From Paenibacillus sp. FSL M7-0420 (lineage in GTDB: Bacteria > Bacillota > Bacilli > Paenibacillales > Paenibacillaceae): a stretch of DNA of 64,000 nucleotides. The stretch spans positions 248,001 to 312,000 of the forward strand of contig NZ_JBBOCJ010000001.1 in assembly GCF_038002345.1 (NCBI RefSeq), in the 5' to 3' direction. The position numbers were made by a program, and so were the translations under genes. Below, piece after piece: positions 16,565 to 24,611 of the stretch (positions within the stretch are counted from its first letter, which is position 1; every line of letters begins with the position of its first letter). The notes beneath the pieces are model-generated. The model did not search any database and was not told where the DNA came from. It saw only the letters and a program-made list of their open reading frames with translations.

Positions 16565-16608
16565 GGATGCTCCGGCAGTCTATTGACTGCTGTGGCATCC
16601 TTTTTTTG
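16565..16608 (+). terminator. Terminator of the nitroreductase operon
   Basis: GGATGC...CAGTC pairs with GACTG...GCATCC around the loop TATT and is followed by seven T residues. Confidence 0.9.
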
Positions 16609-16722
16609 CAAGACGCCATGCCGTTTATAAAACGTACAAGCCGGGTATCTTACCTTACCCTTACTTGGATTGTCATTTGCTGACGAAGCAAGGCGGGGAA
16701 GAACGAAGGAGATGAAGACAGC

Positions 16723-18351
16723 ATGACTAATCTACATACCAATCACCGGTTAACCTCAATCCCTGCTGCTGCCGGGCAGGACGGGCAGCTTCAGCAGGAT
16801 CTCATAGATTACGTGAATTATCATATTTCGGGCCGCTCCCTGGCGTCACTCACCGAAGGTGCGGAGGAGGCGGAGCCGGCGTTTGCCCCTCTTTTGCAAA
16901 GTGATACCGTGCGCGCTTACCGTCAGGAGTGCGGGGGCGTCATAACGGATATGCAGCAGCTCGAACAGCTGCCGGGTATAAGCCAGGAATGGCTTAATCA
17001 GCTCGCGGATACAGTAGCAGGACTCGATTCCGGTAAGCTCAGAGCTCTGGCCCCGCAGACCACCCGGCATAACCGGGTAGATCCTTATGTGAACGGACCA
17101 CAATGTCTGGACATGCTGCTCGGCGAGATCGGCAAGGCTGAGCGTTACATTCATCTGTCCGTGATGCTGTTCTTCAATGACCATTCAGGGAACCTTATCG
17201 CTAGTGGGCTGCTTCATGCACTTGAACGCGGAGTAGAGGTTAGAATCATGGTGAATTATACGGTCACTGCGCTCGGATACGGCCAGAACCTGGAGGTGGG
17301 GCAATTCTCCAAGATTGCCGGGCGTCTGGAGCAGGCAGGTGCAAAACTGCTGGATACCTTCCACTCCTATTACGGTGCAGAGGAATGGGCTGCGAAGCGC
17401 AAAGTGCTGAAGTCACAGGGCGTGCCTGAGAGCATCCTTTTTCTGCAGGATAAGGTTCAGGAGGATGTGGAGGTGACCGGGCTGAATGTGATTGACCACC
17501 GCAAATTCATGATTGTAGACGGAATAACTTCCATTATCGGCAGTCTGAATATCGGGGACCAGTATACGTTTGCCACCCCCATTCAGGAAGCCCCGGATCA
17601 GCAGGTAGATGGACGTCCGCTCGGTATCCCCGCCAGGGAAGAGGAATGGCATGACGGCTGCTTCAGGATTCAGGGGGCTGTGGCCCAGTCGCTGAACGCT
17701 GTTTTTCACTCCAGGTGGCTGCTGCTCGGGGGAGATCACTTTGACCTGGCGTCAACCTTCTATCGTCCTGTGGTGGACTATGCATTTGGGGAGGAGGAGT
17801 GTACGCTCTTCGCGAGCTTTCCCGGCAACCCGGTGAATCTGATTCAGCAATATATTCTGGATGTGATCACCTATGCGGCCGATGAGACTCTTATTGTGAA
17901 TCCGTATCTGATCGATCAGGCCTTCTGGGACCGGCTGGGTGAAGTGGGGCCGGAGCGCGCCTGCCATCTCACCATCTGCAATCCGCTGGAGGTTAATGAT
18001 CATCCGACAAACCGGGCGGCGGTGCGCAGCAACATGTACGTTCCCTTTTGTAACGGCGTATCCTTCTATGATTATAGTGCGACTGAACGCTTCTCCCACT
18101 GGAAAATCATCTACGACCACAGAGCGCAGGCGGTATTTCACGGCTCTTATAATATTAATGAACGGAGTGCCTGCCATGATTACGAGCTGGGCCTGCTGGT
18201 GAAGGGCAGAAGCCTCGCCGAGAAAGTGAAGCACATGATTGATTATGACCTCAGCGTATCGCGCCAGATCACCGGCAAACACGAGTTCTTCAAGCATCCT
18301 TGGCTGCATCCCAGCACCTATCTGAACAAAGCAACACAGAATTACACCTGA
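16723..18351 (+). CDS. Phospholipase D-like (HKD) protein
   Basis: The protein has 542 residues and two PLD half-domains, without membrane segments, unlike typical cardiolipin synthases. The first HKD motif is canonical: His259-Arg-Lys with Asp266 (DHRKFMIVD), followed by GSLN. The second reads His459-Trp-Lys then YDH, with an aspartate one residue early and His at the usual Asp position, followed by GSYNINERS. It may transfer or hydrolyse phosphatidyl groups in the manner of a cytoplasmic or peripheral cardiolipin-synthase relative. AAGGAGATGAAGACAGC precedes the ATG. The gene stands alone. The start of the protein (residues 1-120) is not recognisable. Confidence 0.85.
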   Translation: MTNLHTNHRLTSIPAAAGQDGQLQQDLIDYVNYHISGRSLASLTEGAEEAEPAFAPLLQSDTVRAYRQECGGVITDMQQLEQLPGISQEWLNQLADTVAGLDSGKLRALAPQTTRHNRVDPYVNGPQCLDMLLGEIGKAERYIHLSVMLFFNDHSGNLIASGLLHALERGVEVRIMVNYTVTALGYGQNLEVGQFSKIAGRLEQAGAKLLDTFHSYYGAEEWAAKRKVLKSQGVPESILFLQDKVQEDVEVTGLNVIDHRKFMIVDGITSIIGSLNIGDQYTFATPIQEAPDQQVDGRPLGIPAREEEWHDGCFRIQGAVAQSLNAVFHSRWLLLGGDHFDLASTFYRPVVDYAFGEEECTLFASFPGNPVNLIQQYILDVITYAADETLIVNPYLIDQAFWDRLGEVGPERACHLTICNPLEVNDHPTNRAAVRSNMYVPFCNGVSFYDYSATERFSHWKIIYDHRAQAVFHGSYNINERSACHDYELGLLVKGRSLAEKVKHMIDYDLSVSRQITGKHEFFKHPWLHPSTYLNKATQNYT

Positions 18352-18418
18352 TATCCTCTCCGGCGCCCGGTCATGTATAATGACGTTATACCAATGAACG
18401 AAGATGGAGCTAATGAAG

Positions 18419-18799
18419 ATGAACATACACATTCTTGGACAAGGTCCCCGGACCGGAGAAATCAGATTCGCGGCAGCGGAATGGGGGGAAGCCAGAGCCA
18501 TCTGGTGCGGACCGCCTGTTCAGCCGGGTGAGGAATGGGTGGCAGAATGGGAGCTGCCGGCGCTGTTCATGAGCTGGGTCGATATTGTGCCTGCTCCCGG
18601 CGGTGCCTTTGGCCTGCGTATCGAAGGGGATACGGTCATCCTGACAGGCGTGCTGGAAAATATAGAGGAGGACGGCACGGGTTATCTGCGGATCGGTAGC
18701 GACCTGATCATGTTCGAATGCCTGGGCGAACCGATGGCACTGGGCGGCTTCGTCGAGCTGAGGACCCGTGAAGCCAGGCTGTATCCGGTGAATCTCTAG
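18419..18799 (+). CDS. Conserved small protein, function unknown
   Basis: About 126 residues, mostly beta-strand by eye, acidic, without membrane segments or cysteine motifs. The parts GDTVILTGVLENIEEDGTGYLRIGSDLIMFE look like a small beta-barrel. I do not recognise the family. The ATG at 18419 has GGAGC nine bases upstream; the earlier ATGs at 18404 and 18413 do not. It lies between the PLD-like gene and the ArsR gene and probably has its own promoter. Confidence 0.7.
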   Translation: MNIHILGQGPRTGEIRFAAAEWGEARAIWCGPPVQPGEEWVAEWELPALFMSWVDIVPAPGGAFGLRIEGDTVILTGVLENIEEDGTGYLRIGSDLIMFECLGEPMALGGFVELRTREARLYPVNL

Positions 18800-18915
18800 G
18801 GGCCGCAGGGCCCCCGGCGGACGAACTATTTCCTGCCCCGGCATAGCCACCTTCAGGCAAATGAGCTAATATAATATAGATTGAAACAAGTAACAGCATA
18901 AGGAGCAGAAGTCTG

Positions 18916-19242
18916 ATGAACAGCGATATTCAACAATTTAAGACGGAATTCTTCAAGGCGCTGGCTCACCCGATGCGGATTCGGATTCTGGAGCTGCTTA
19001 GCGAAGGCGAGAAGAATGTGAACGAGCTGCAGGCGATCCTGGGTTCGGAAGGCTCTGCGGTATCCCAGCAGCTGGCCGTCCTCAGGGCCAAAAATGTGGT
19101 CACCAGCGTCAAGGAAGGGACCACTGTCATCTATGCCCTCCGTGATCCTCTGATTAAGGAGCTTCTGGCTGTAGCCAGACAGATCTTCGACAATCATCTG
19201 GTGAGTACCATTTCCCTGCTTGAAGGCATCCGCAGCGAATAA
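18916..19242 (+). CDS. ArsR-family transcriptional regulator
   Basis: The 108-residue winged-helix protein has the ArsR core ALAHPMRIRILELLSEGEKNVNELQAIL, recognition helix GSAVSQQLAVLRAKN and wing SVKEGTTVIYAL. No cysteine pair for metal sensing is present, so it may sense something other than a metal, or work through histidines near the C-terminus. AGGAGCAGAAGTCTG precedes the ATG. It lies 106 bases ahead of a SulP transporter gene that has its own promoter, so it most likely represses that transporter. Confidence 0.92.
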   Translation: MNSDIQQFKTEFFKALAHPMRIRILELLSEGEKNVNELQAILGSEGSAVSQQLAVLRAKNVVTSVKEGTTVIYALRDPLIKELLAVARQIFDNHLVSTISLLEGIRSE

Positions 19243-19270
19243 CCCCGGCCTCCGGGGGCGGATTACCCCG

Positions 19271-19319
19271 TTGACAAGAGCAGCGGGCAGGAGTAATGTG
19301 GGTATTATATTCAAATAAT
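19271..19319 (+). promoter_or_regulatory. Candidate promoter and operator of the SulP gene
   Basis: TTGACA (19271-19276) and TAATGT (19294-19299) are exactly 17 bases apart. Just downstream, 19304-19319 is an imperfect AT-rich inverted repeat (ATTAT...ATAAT), with ATATTCA repeated at about 19307 and 19323. This is the kind of site ArsR proteins bind. Confidence 0.55.
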
Positions 19320-19348
19320 CAGATATTCAGAGAAAAGAAGGTTAGAGG

Positions 19349-21127
19349 ATGACAGGGTGGGGCCGTTTCAAAGGCTATAACATTGCTTCGCTGCGCAAGG
19401 ATATCATTTCAGGGACAATCGTCGGCGTTATTGCCATCCCGCTTGGGATGGCATTTGCTATTGCTTCCGGTGTGAAGCCGGAGTACGGAATCTATACAAC
19501 TATTGTGGCCGGCATACTGATTTCCTTATTTGGCGGGTCCAGGTTTCAGATTGGCGGGCCTACGGGTGCATTCATTCCTATTTTGTTCGCTATTGCCATG
19601 CAGTACGGGTATGAGAATCTGCTGATTGCCGGAATGATGGCCGGGGTGATTCTTGTCTTGATGGGTGTTCTGCGGCTTGGGGTATTGATTAAGTTCATTC
19701 CGAAGCCGGTGACCATTGGTTTTACGGCCGGGATTGCCGTTATTATCTTCAGCGGGCAGATTGCGAACTTCCTTGGCCTGAGGGATATGAAGCGGCATGA
19801 GAGCTTCATCGACAATATGAAGGAGATCGGGGCGCATCTCTCCACAATCAATCTGTACAGTATTCTGACTGCGGGGGTATGTCTCGCCGTAGTGGTGCTG
19901 GGGTTGCGGTTTGCCCCGAAGGTGCCGGGTTCTCTAATTGGACTGTTGTGTGCCACGGTTATCGCAGCCCTGTTCTTCAGCGGCAAGGTGACGACCATCG
20001 GCTCTGCCTACGGAGATATCCCGAATACACTCCCCAGCTTTCACTTCCCGGTCATTACGTGGGAGAAGATCAAGCTGCTGATCCGTCCGGCTTTTGTCAT
20101 TGCGCTGCTGGGAGCCATTGAGTCGCTGCTCTCCGCAGTCGTGGCCGACGGCATGTCGGGCAGCCGCCATGACAGCAACCGTGAGCTGATCGGCCAGGGG
20201 GTCGCCAATATCGCCGCGCCGCTCTTCGGCGGGATACCGGCTACCGGTGCGATTGCCAGAACCGCCACCAATATCCGCAGCGGTGCCGCTTCTCCGCTCT
20301 CCGGGATCATTCACGGTGTGGTGGTGTTCCTGATCCTGCTGCTGTTCGCCCCGTACGCCTCCAGCATTCCGCTGGCAGCGATGGCCCCGATTCTGATGGT
20401 CGTAGCCTGGAATATGAGTGAACGCAAGGAATTTCTCCACCTGCTGAAGCTGAAGACCGGGGATTCACTGGTGCTGGCGATTACCTTCCTGCTGACGGTA
20501 TTCGCTGATCTGACCGTGGCGGTAGAGGTGGGGCTGATCCTGGCCGTTGTCCTCTTCGTCAAGCGTATGGGTGAGGTGCATAGAATCTCCAAGGTGCTGC
20601 CTGACCCGTCTTCCGTCAAGGTCGAGGCCCATATGGTAACCGAGAGCCACGACTGTCCGCAGATCGGAATCTACAATGTGGAGGGACCTCTGTTCTTCGG
20701 CGCTGCCTACCGCTTCGACCACACCATGCCCGAGCTCGGCCCGGATCAGCCTAAGCTTATCCTGCTGCGCATGGGCAAGGTGCCGCTGATGGATACGACA
20801 GGCGAGGCCAATCTGGCTGCGCTGGTGAAGGAGCTGCAGAACGCTGGCGGCAGGCTGATGATCTCAGGCATCCAGAGCCAGCCGCTGGAGCTGCTGAAGA
20901 AGACAGGACTGTATGACCGGATTGGGGCAGCCCAGTTCTATGATCATACCGGCGAAGCGATCAATGATGCGCTGGGAAGCGTGAATCCCAGCCGTTGCCG
21001 GGGCTGCGAACATGCGGCCTTCAGAGAATGCAGCGCCCTCTCGGGGCTGGAGGAATCCTCATCGCGCAGCGCTGCCTTCAAGGGGCGCACTCCGGCGGTG
21101 GCCCGCAAGCTGAGCGGCGGGGTATAA
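19349..21127 (+). CDS. SulP-family anion transporter with STAS domain
   Basis: The protein has 592 residues. About 12 membrane segments (residues 15-400) contain the SulP features VGVIAIPLGMAFAIASGVKPEYG and QIGGPTGAFIPI. A cytoplasmic STAS domain follows (about 430-535: QIGIYNVEGPLFFGAAYRF and MDTTGEANLAALVKEL). Members carry sulfate, bicarbonate or dicarboxylates; the substrate cannot be told. The final 50 residues carry a cluster Cys-Arg-Gly-Cys then Cys nine residues later (RCRGCEHAAFRECSAL), an unusual tail that may bind a metal. AGAAGGTTAGAGG precedes the ATG. The upstream ArsR gene is the likely regulator. Confidence 0.93.
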   Translation: MTGWGRFKGYNIASLRKDIISGTIVGVIAIPLGMAFAIASGVKPEYGIYTTIVAGILISLFGGSRFQIGGPTGAFIPILFAIAMQYGYENLLIAGMMAGVILVLMGVLRLGVLIKFIPKPVTIGFTAGIAVIIFSGQIANFLGLRDMKRHESFIDNMKEIGAHLSTINLYSILTAGVCLAVVVLGLRFAPKVPGSLIGLLCATVIAALFFSGKVTTIGSAYGDIPNTLPSFHFPVITWEKIKLLIRPAFVIALLGAIESLLSAVVADGMSGSRHDSNRELIGQGVANIAAPLFGGIPATGAIARTATNIRSGAASPLSGIIHGVVVFLILLLFAPYASSIPLAAMAPILMVVAWNMSERKEFLHLLKLKTGDSLVLAITFLLTVFADLTVAVEVGLILAVVLFVKRMGEVHRISKVLPDPSSVKVEAHMVTESHDCPQIGIYNVEGPLFFGAAYRFDHTMPELGPDQPKLILLRMGKVPLMDTTGEANLAALVKELQNAGGRLMISGIQSQPLELLKKTGLYDRIGAAQFYDHTGEAINDALGSVNPSRCRGCEHAAFRECSALSGLEESSSRSAAFKGRTPAVARKLSGGV

Positions 21128-21220
21128 GTATAACCTGCGCGCTGCAGGGCCAATGCGGGTACAAGGCAACCTTGGCTGCCGGTCCGCAGGCAGCAGTTGC
21201 AGCTAGGGTAAATCATACAC

Positions 21221-21262
21221 AAGCAGTGTTTCCCTTCGGGGTGGCGCTGCTTTTTTATTTTT
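21221..21262 (+). terminator. Terminator after the SulP gene
   Basis: AAGCAGTG pairs with CGCTGCTT around an inner CCC-TTCG-GGG hairpin, followed by TTTTTTATTTTT. Confidence 0.88.
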
Positions 21263-21271
21263 GGGGTAAGG

Positions 21272-21493
21272 GCCAGTAACATTTATAGATAAATCCTGCA
21301 CAAAATGCAACAATGCTACCCAATAGAAGCGGCTTATGCTGAAATCCTGCACAAAATGCAACATCTCCGGCGCTAACTTGCTCTAACTACCGGAAATCCT
21401 GCAAATTATGCAACATTGCTTCCTAGCCAGTAACATTTATAGATAAATCCTGCATAATGTGCAACATTGCTGCTTCATACAAGCGGCTGGTGA
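21272..21493. repeat. Composite dispersed repeat, copy 1 (AATCCTGCA units)
   Basis: Four iterations of AATCCTGCA-N(4-6)-TGCAACA lie within about 215 bases, separated by stretches such as GCGGCTTATGCTG and GCGCTAACTTGCTCTAA. The same order of motifs appears at 44733-44945, so the whole block is a dispersed element. The segment CCAGTAACATTTATAGATAA also occurs twice inside this copy (21273 and 21426). No open frame of note was found. Confidence 0.8.
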
Positions 21494-21532
21494 GAGAGAG
21501 AGAAAAGTCTCAGGAGTGGCAGAGTTAGGCGG

Positions 21533-21601
21533 AGGTGGCGCATAGGCCAGGAGGTGGCGCATAGGCCAAATGTATGTGAAAAACCAAAACCGACCACAAT
21601 G
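21533..21601. repeat. 18-bp duplication and a single unit of the ATGTATG repeat family
   Basis: GGAGGTGGCGCATAGGCCA occurs twice in tandem, followed by CCAAATGTATGTGAAAAACC and then CACAATG. The latter is a single degenerate unit of the family found as arrays at 12423-14175 and 52685-52895. The gap 21128-21698 otherwise shows no gene. Confidence 0.65.
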
Positions 21602-21698
21602 CAAAGCGTGAGGGTACAGCCCCCGATATTGGACTATCCAGCCCCATATTTGTACAATTACATAAATGGACTATATCAAGGTAAGGGGATTATCCTTC

Positions 21699-22406
21699 AT
21701 GAAAGAACTGAATTACACCAAGGTCTTCATCCTTCTGGCTGCTATGACGGCGGCAACACTTGCTGTATACCGCGTTGTTTCGCTGCAGACGGATACGTTC
21801 TATGCCTTTCTGCTCTGGAATCTGTTTCTGGCCTGGGTGCCGTTCTTCTTCTCCATGGCCGCGCATGAGCTGGATAAGCGGAAGATCGGGGGGCTGCTGA
21901 TTTTGCCGCTGGGCGTAGCCTGGCTGCTGTTTTTTCCGAATGCGCCTTATATTATGACGGATCTGATCCATCTGACTGTCCGCAAAAGCAAGTATATCGT
22001 CGGCGGAACGATCCAGAACCGGTACTGGTATGATCTGACCACCCTCCTCCTGTTCACCTGGAGCGGCTGGCTGACCGGATTCTTCTCCCTGTACCAGTTC
22101 CAGCACGTGATCTACCGGAAAAGCAACATGCTGCTCTCATGGGTCTTCGTCCTGTTCGCCTGTGTCATGGGCGGCTACGGCGTCCTGCTCGGCAGAGTCT
22201 ACCGGCTGAACAGCTGGGATGTGCTGACGGACCGCCATCAGCTCTACCGGCTGGTCATGGACAGTCTGAACCGGCAGTCAGTGTTCTTCAGCCTGTTCGT
22301 CGCCTTTGTGCTGCTGGTGATTTATGCCACGATGTATTGCCTGCTGAACGGGCTGGCGGGCGGGGGCCGCAGGAGTTATTCCGAGGGCCGGAGGAAGACA
22401 GGTTAA
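21699..22406 (+). CDS. DUF1361 membrane protein
   Basis: The 235-residue protein has about six or seven membrane segments and the DUF1361 landmarks: LLWNLFLAWVPFFFS, FFPNAPYIMTDLIHL, the segment RYWYDLTTLLL and NSWDVL. The function of the family is unknown. The ATG at 21699 is chosen for the upstream AAGGGGA at ten bases; the ATG at 21666 has no ribosome site. Its stop overlaps by 4 bases the stop of the convergent alkyltransferase-like gene. Confidence 0.88.
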   Translation: MKELNYTKVFILLAAMTAATLAVYRVVSLQTDTFYAFLLWNLFLAWVPFFFSMAAHELDKRKIGGLLILPLGVAWLLFFPNAPYIMTDLIHLTVRKSKYIVGGTIQNRYWYDLTTLLLFTWSGWLTGFFSLYQFQHVIYRKSNMLLSWVFVLFACVMGGYGVLLGRVYRLNSWDVLTDRHQLYRLVMDSLNRQSVFFSLFVAFVLLVIYATMYCLLNGLAGGGRRSYSEGRRKTG

Positions 22407-22768
22407 GTGTCCTCCTCATCGCCGGGTTCAGGCGGAAGCTCCAGGTCCATCTCCAGCTCCGGAGCCGGAACATACTGGTAACGCTCCAGGTCAACCACGC
22501 CCCGTTCATCGAAAATAACGCCCTCTCCGGTTAAATATAGCTGCTGTAGGGATGCGGATTCGTCTTCGGTGAGCGAGATCATTCCTTTGGCGTTGATGAC
22601 CCTGTGCCACGGCAGCTTGTACTTCCTGCTCATGGAATGCAGAATGCGCACGACCTGCCGGGCCGCCCGGGGACTTCCGGCCGCCCGGGCAATCCCGCCG
22701 TAGGTCATGACGGAGCCTTCCGGGATCGACTGAATAATGAGAATAACTTTTCGCGTGAATGGTGTCAT
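22403..22768 (-). CDS. Alkyltransferase-like (ATL) protein of the MGMT family
   Basis: The 121-residue protein matches the DNA-binding domain of O6-alkylguanine transferases (PEGSVMTYGGIARAAG and ARQVVRILHSMS). The active-site PCHR is replaced by PWHR (residues 53-56), so the acceptor cysteine is missing. Such ATL proteins bind alkylated guanine without repairing it and hand it to nucleotide excision repair. The ATG at 22768 is chosen for AAAAGGAGCAC just upstream; the open frame extends 30 codons further without support. The acidic proline-rich tail (PAPELEMDLELPPEPGDEED) is unusual. Confidence 0.93.
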   Translation of the reverse strand: MTPFTRKVILIIQSIPEGSVMTYGGIARAAGSPRAARQVVRILHSMSRKYKLPWHRVINAKGMISLTEDESASLQQLYLTGEGVIFDERGVVDLERYQYVPAPELEMDLELPPEPGDEEDT

Positions 22769-23063
22769 TTTACGTGCTCCTTTTACCTTTCTCTGTCTGT
22801 AACAGTCCCACCGCTGTTTTCTAACTGTACTAACCATAACATAAAGCGGCTGCTGCAAGGAGCATTTGCCTTAGTGGAGCAGCGGCTGACGATATCATAC
22901 GAAGCTTGGTCCAGCCTGCCCCTCTGTTACAGAGCGGGCTTATTTGCTGTGCCGTTCAAGGGCCGGGTGGCTTCTGCCTCTCCCATGCAGTAAATTCTGG
23001 CGAATAGGAGTCAGAGAGACGGGGGATAATCAGAGCAATAGATCTCTGACAGGAGTGATAGCA

Positions 23064-24611
23064 GTGAAGAACAAGCATTCTGCACTGAATAGTGAAGCTG
23101 CCGGTACCCTGTCCGCGCATCCTCCGCTAAGCCCTTCGCTGGAGGAGACGGTGGAACGGCTGCGGAAGATTTTCAATAACGACGGGACACTGAGAGTAAG
23201 GATCATAGAGAACAGTCAGGGTGCTCCCGTCCGCTGCGGATTAATCTATGTCGATGGAATGGTGGACCGGAATCTGATTCAGACGGGGATCATCAAGCCG
23301 ATACTCGCTTACCAGCCCGCAGAACAAGAGCACCGGGACCCTGCAGCCCTAATGGAGAGAATCCGGATGACTGTCATTGATACCCCGGATGTCATGGTCT
23401 CCGAGGAGTTGGATGGACTGATAGGGGCGATCGTCAGCGGGAAGGCGGTGCTGCTGCTGGAAGGCTATGCCGGAGGGCTTATCATCAATGTTCAGGGCTG
23501 GGACTCCAGAGCGATAGAAGAGCCTACTACGGAAAAAACGGTGCGTGGCCCCCGTGAGGGCTTCACCGAATCGCTGCTTGTGAATCTGACCCTGATCCGC
23601 CGCAGGGTGCGGGACCCGGATCTGAAAATCGAATTCATGGAAATCGGAACACGCAGCAAGACGCAGACCTGTATCTGTTATATGGGAAGTCTGGCCTCTC
23701 CCGATATTATTAAGGAGCTGTATGACAGGCTGGAGAAGGTAGAAATTGATCTTATTCTGGACACAGGTTATCTGTCCGAGCTGATCCGTGACGAGCCCTA
23801 CTCTCCGTTTGAAACCGTTGGAAGTACCGAACGGCCGGACACACTCGTGAGCAAAATCATGGAGGGCCGGGTTGCGGTCCTCGTCGAAGGCACCCCTTTT
23901 GCGCTGACCGTTCCTTATGTATTCGTTGAGAACTTCCAGGCCAGTGAGGATTATTATATCAACTATTATTTTGCATCGTTTAACCGTGTGCTTAGAGTGT
24001 TGGGAGCCTTCATGTCGATCAGTATCCCGGCCGGTTATATTGCCCTTGTAACCTATGCCCAGGAGATGGTTCCCACCCTGCTGCTGCTTAGTATTGCGAC
24101 TGCCAGGCAATCGGTGCCTTTTCCAACCATAGTTGAAGCGCTGCTTATGCTGACCATCTTCGAGGTGCTGCGGGAAGCGGGGGCACGGATACCGACATCG
24201 ATTGGCCAGGCTGTAAGCATCGTCGGGGCGCTGGTGCTGGGCCAGGCTGCCGTAGATGCGCGGATTGTCAGTGCGCCGATGGTCATTGTGGTGGGATTGA
24301 CAGGGATAACGACGCTGCTGAATCCAAGGCTGACCGGGCCGCTGATCATCGCCAGACTGGCACTGCTGGGCAGCACCTTCTTCCTGGGCCTCTACGGATA
24401 TTTCTTCGGTCTGCTTGGTCTGGTCATTCATCTGATGAGCCTGCGCTCCTTCGGCGTCTCTTACATGCTTGGGGTAGGCTCGATCCGCCCCCAGGATATT
24501 AAGGATACAACCATCCGCGCGCCCTGGTGGGATATGAATTTGCGGCCTGCGATGATTGGCATGCGCAACCGGAGAAGGAAGCCGTCCAAGAGACCGGCCA
24601 AGCGGTCATGA
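23064..24611 (+). CDS. Germinant receptor subunit A (GerA family)
   Basis: The 515-residue protein has a long N-terminal hydrophilic domain (about residues 1-260) with typical segments RCGLIYVDGMVDRNLIQ and DRLEKVEIDLILDTGYLSELI, then FETVGSTERPD and about five membrane segments. This is the GerAA/GerA type that responds to small germinants in the spore inner membrane. It starts at a GTG with AGGAG eight bases upstream; the frame extends further but lacks support. It is the first gene of an A-C-D-B receptor operon, and its TGA overlaps the next ATG. Expression is expected in the forespore (sigma G), though no promoter was identified. Confidence 0.94.
   Translation: MKNKHSALNSEAAGTLSAHPPLSPSLEETVERLRKIFNNDGTLRVRIIENSQGAPVRCGLIYVDGMVDRNLIQTGIIKPILAYQPAEQEHRDPAALMERIRMTVIDTPDVMVSEELDGLIGAIVSGKAVLLLEGYAGGLIINVQGWDSRAIEEPTTEKTVRGPREGFTESLLVNLTLIRRRVRDPDLKIEFMEIGTRSKTQTCICYMGSLASPDIIKELYDRLEKVEIDLILDTGYLSELIRDEPYSPFETVGSTERPDTLVSKIMEGRVAVLVEGTPFALTVPYVFVENFQASEDYYINYYFASFNRVLRVLGAFMSISIPAGYIALVTYAQEMVPTLLLLSIATARQSVPFPTIVEALLMLTIFEVLREAGARIPTSIGQAVSIVGALVLGQAAVDARIVSAPMVIVVGLTGITTLLNPRLTGPLIIARLALLGSTFFLGLYGYFFGLLGLVIHLMSLRSFGVSYMLGVGSIRPQDIKDTTIRAPWWDMNLRPAMIGMRNRRRKPSKRPAKRS

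Noticed and set aside
23349..24431. 360-residue minus-strand ORF opposite gerA
   Set aside because: Its composition (His, Gln and Arg rich) is that of an antisense shadow, and the plus strand clearly encodes the receptor subunit.
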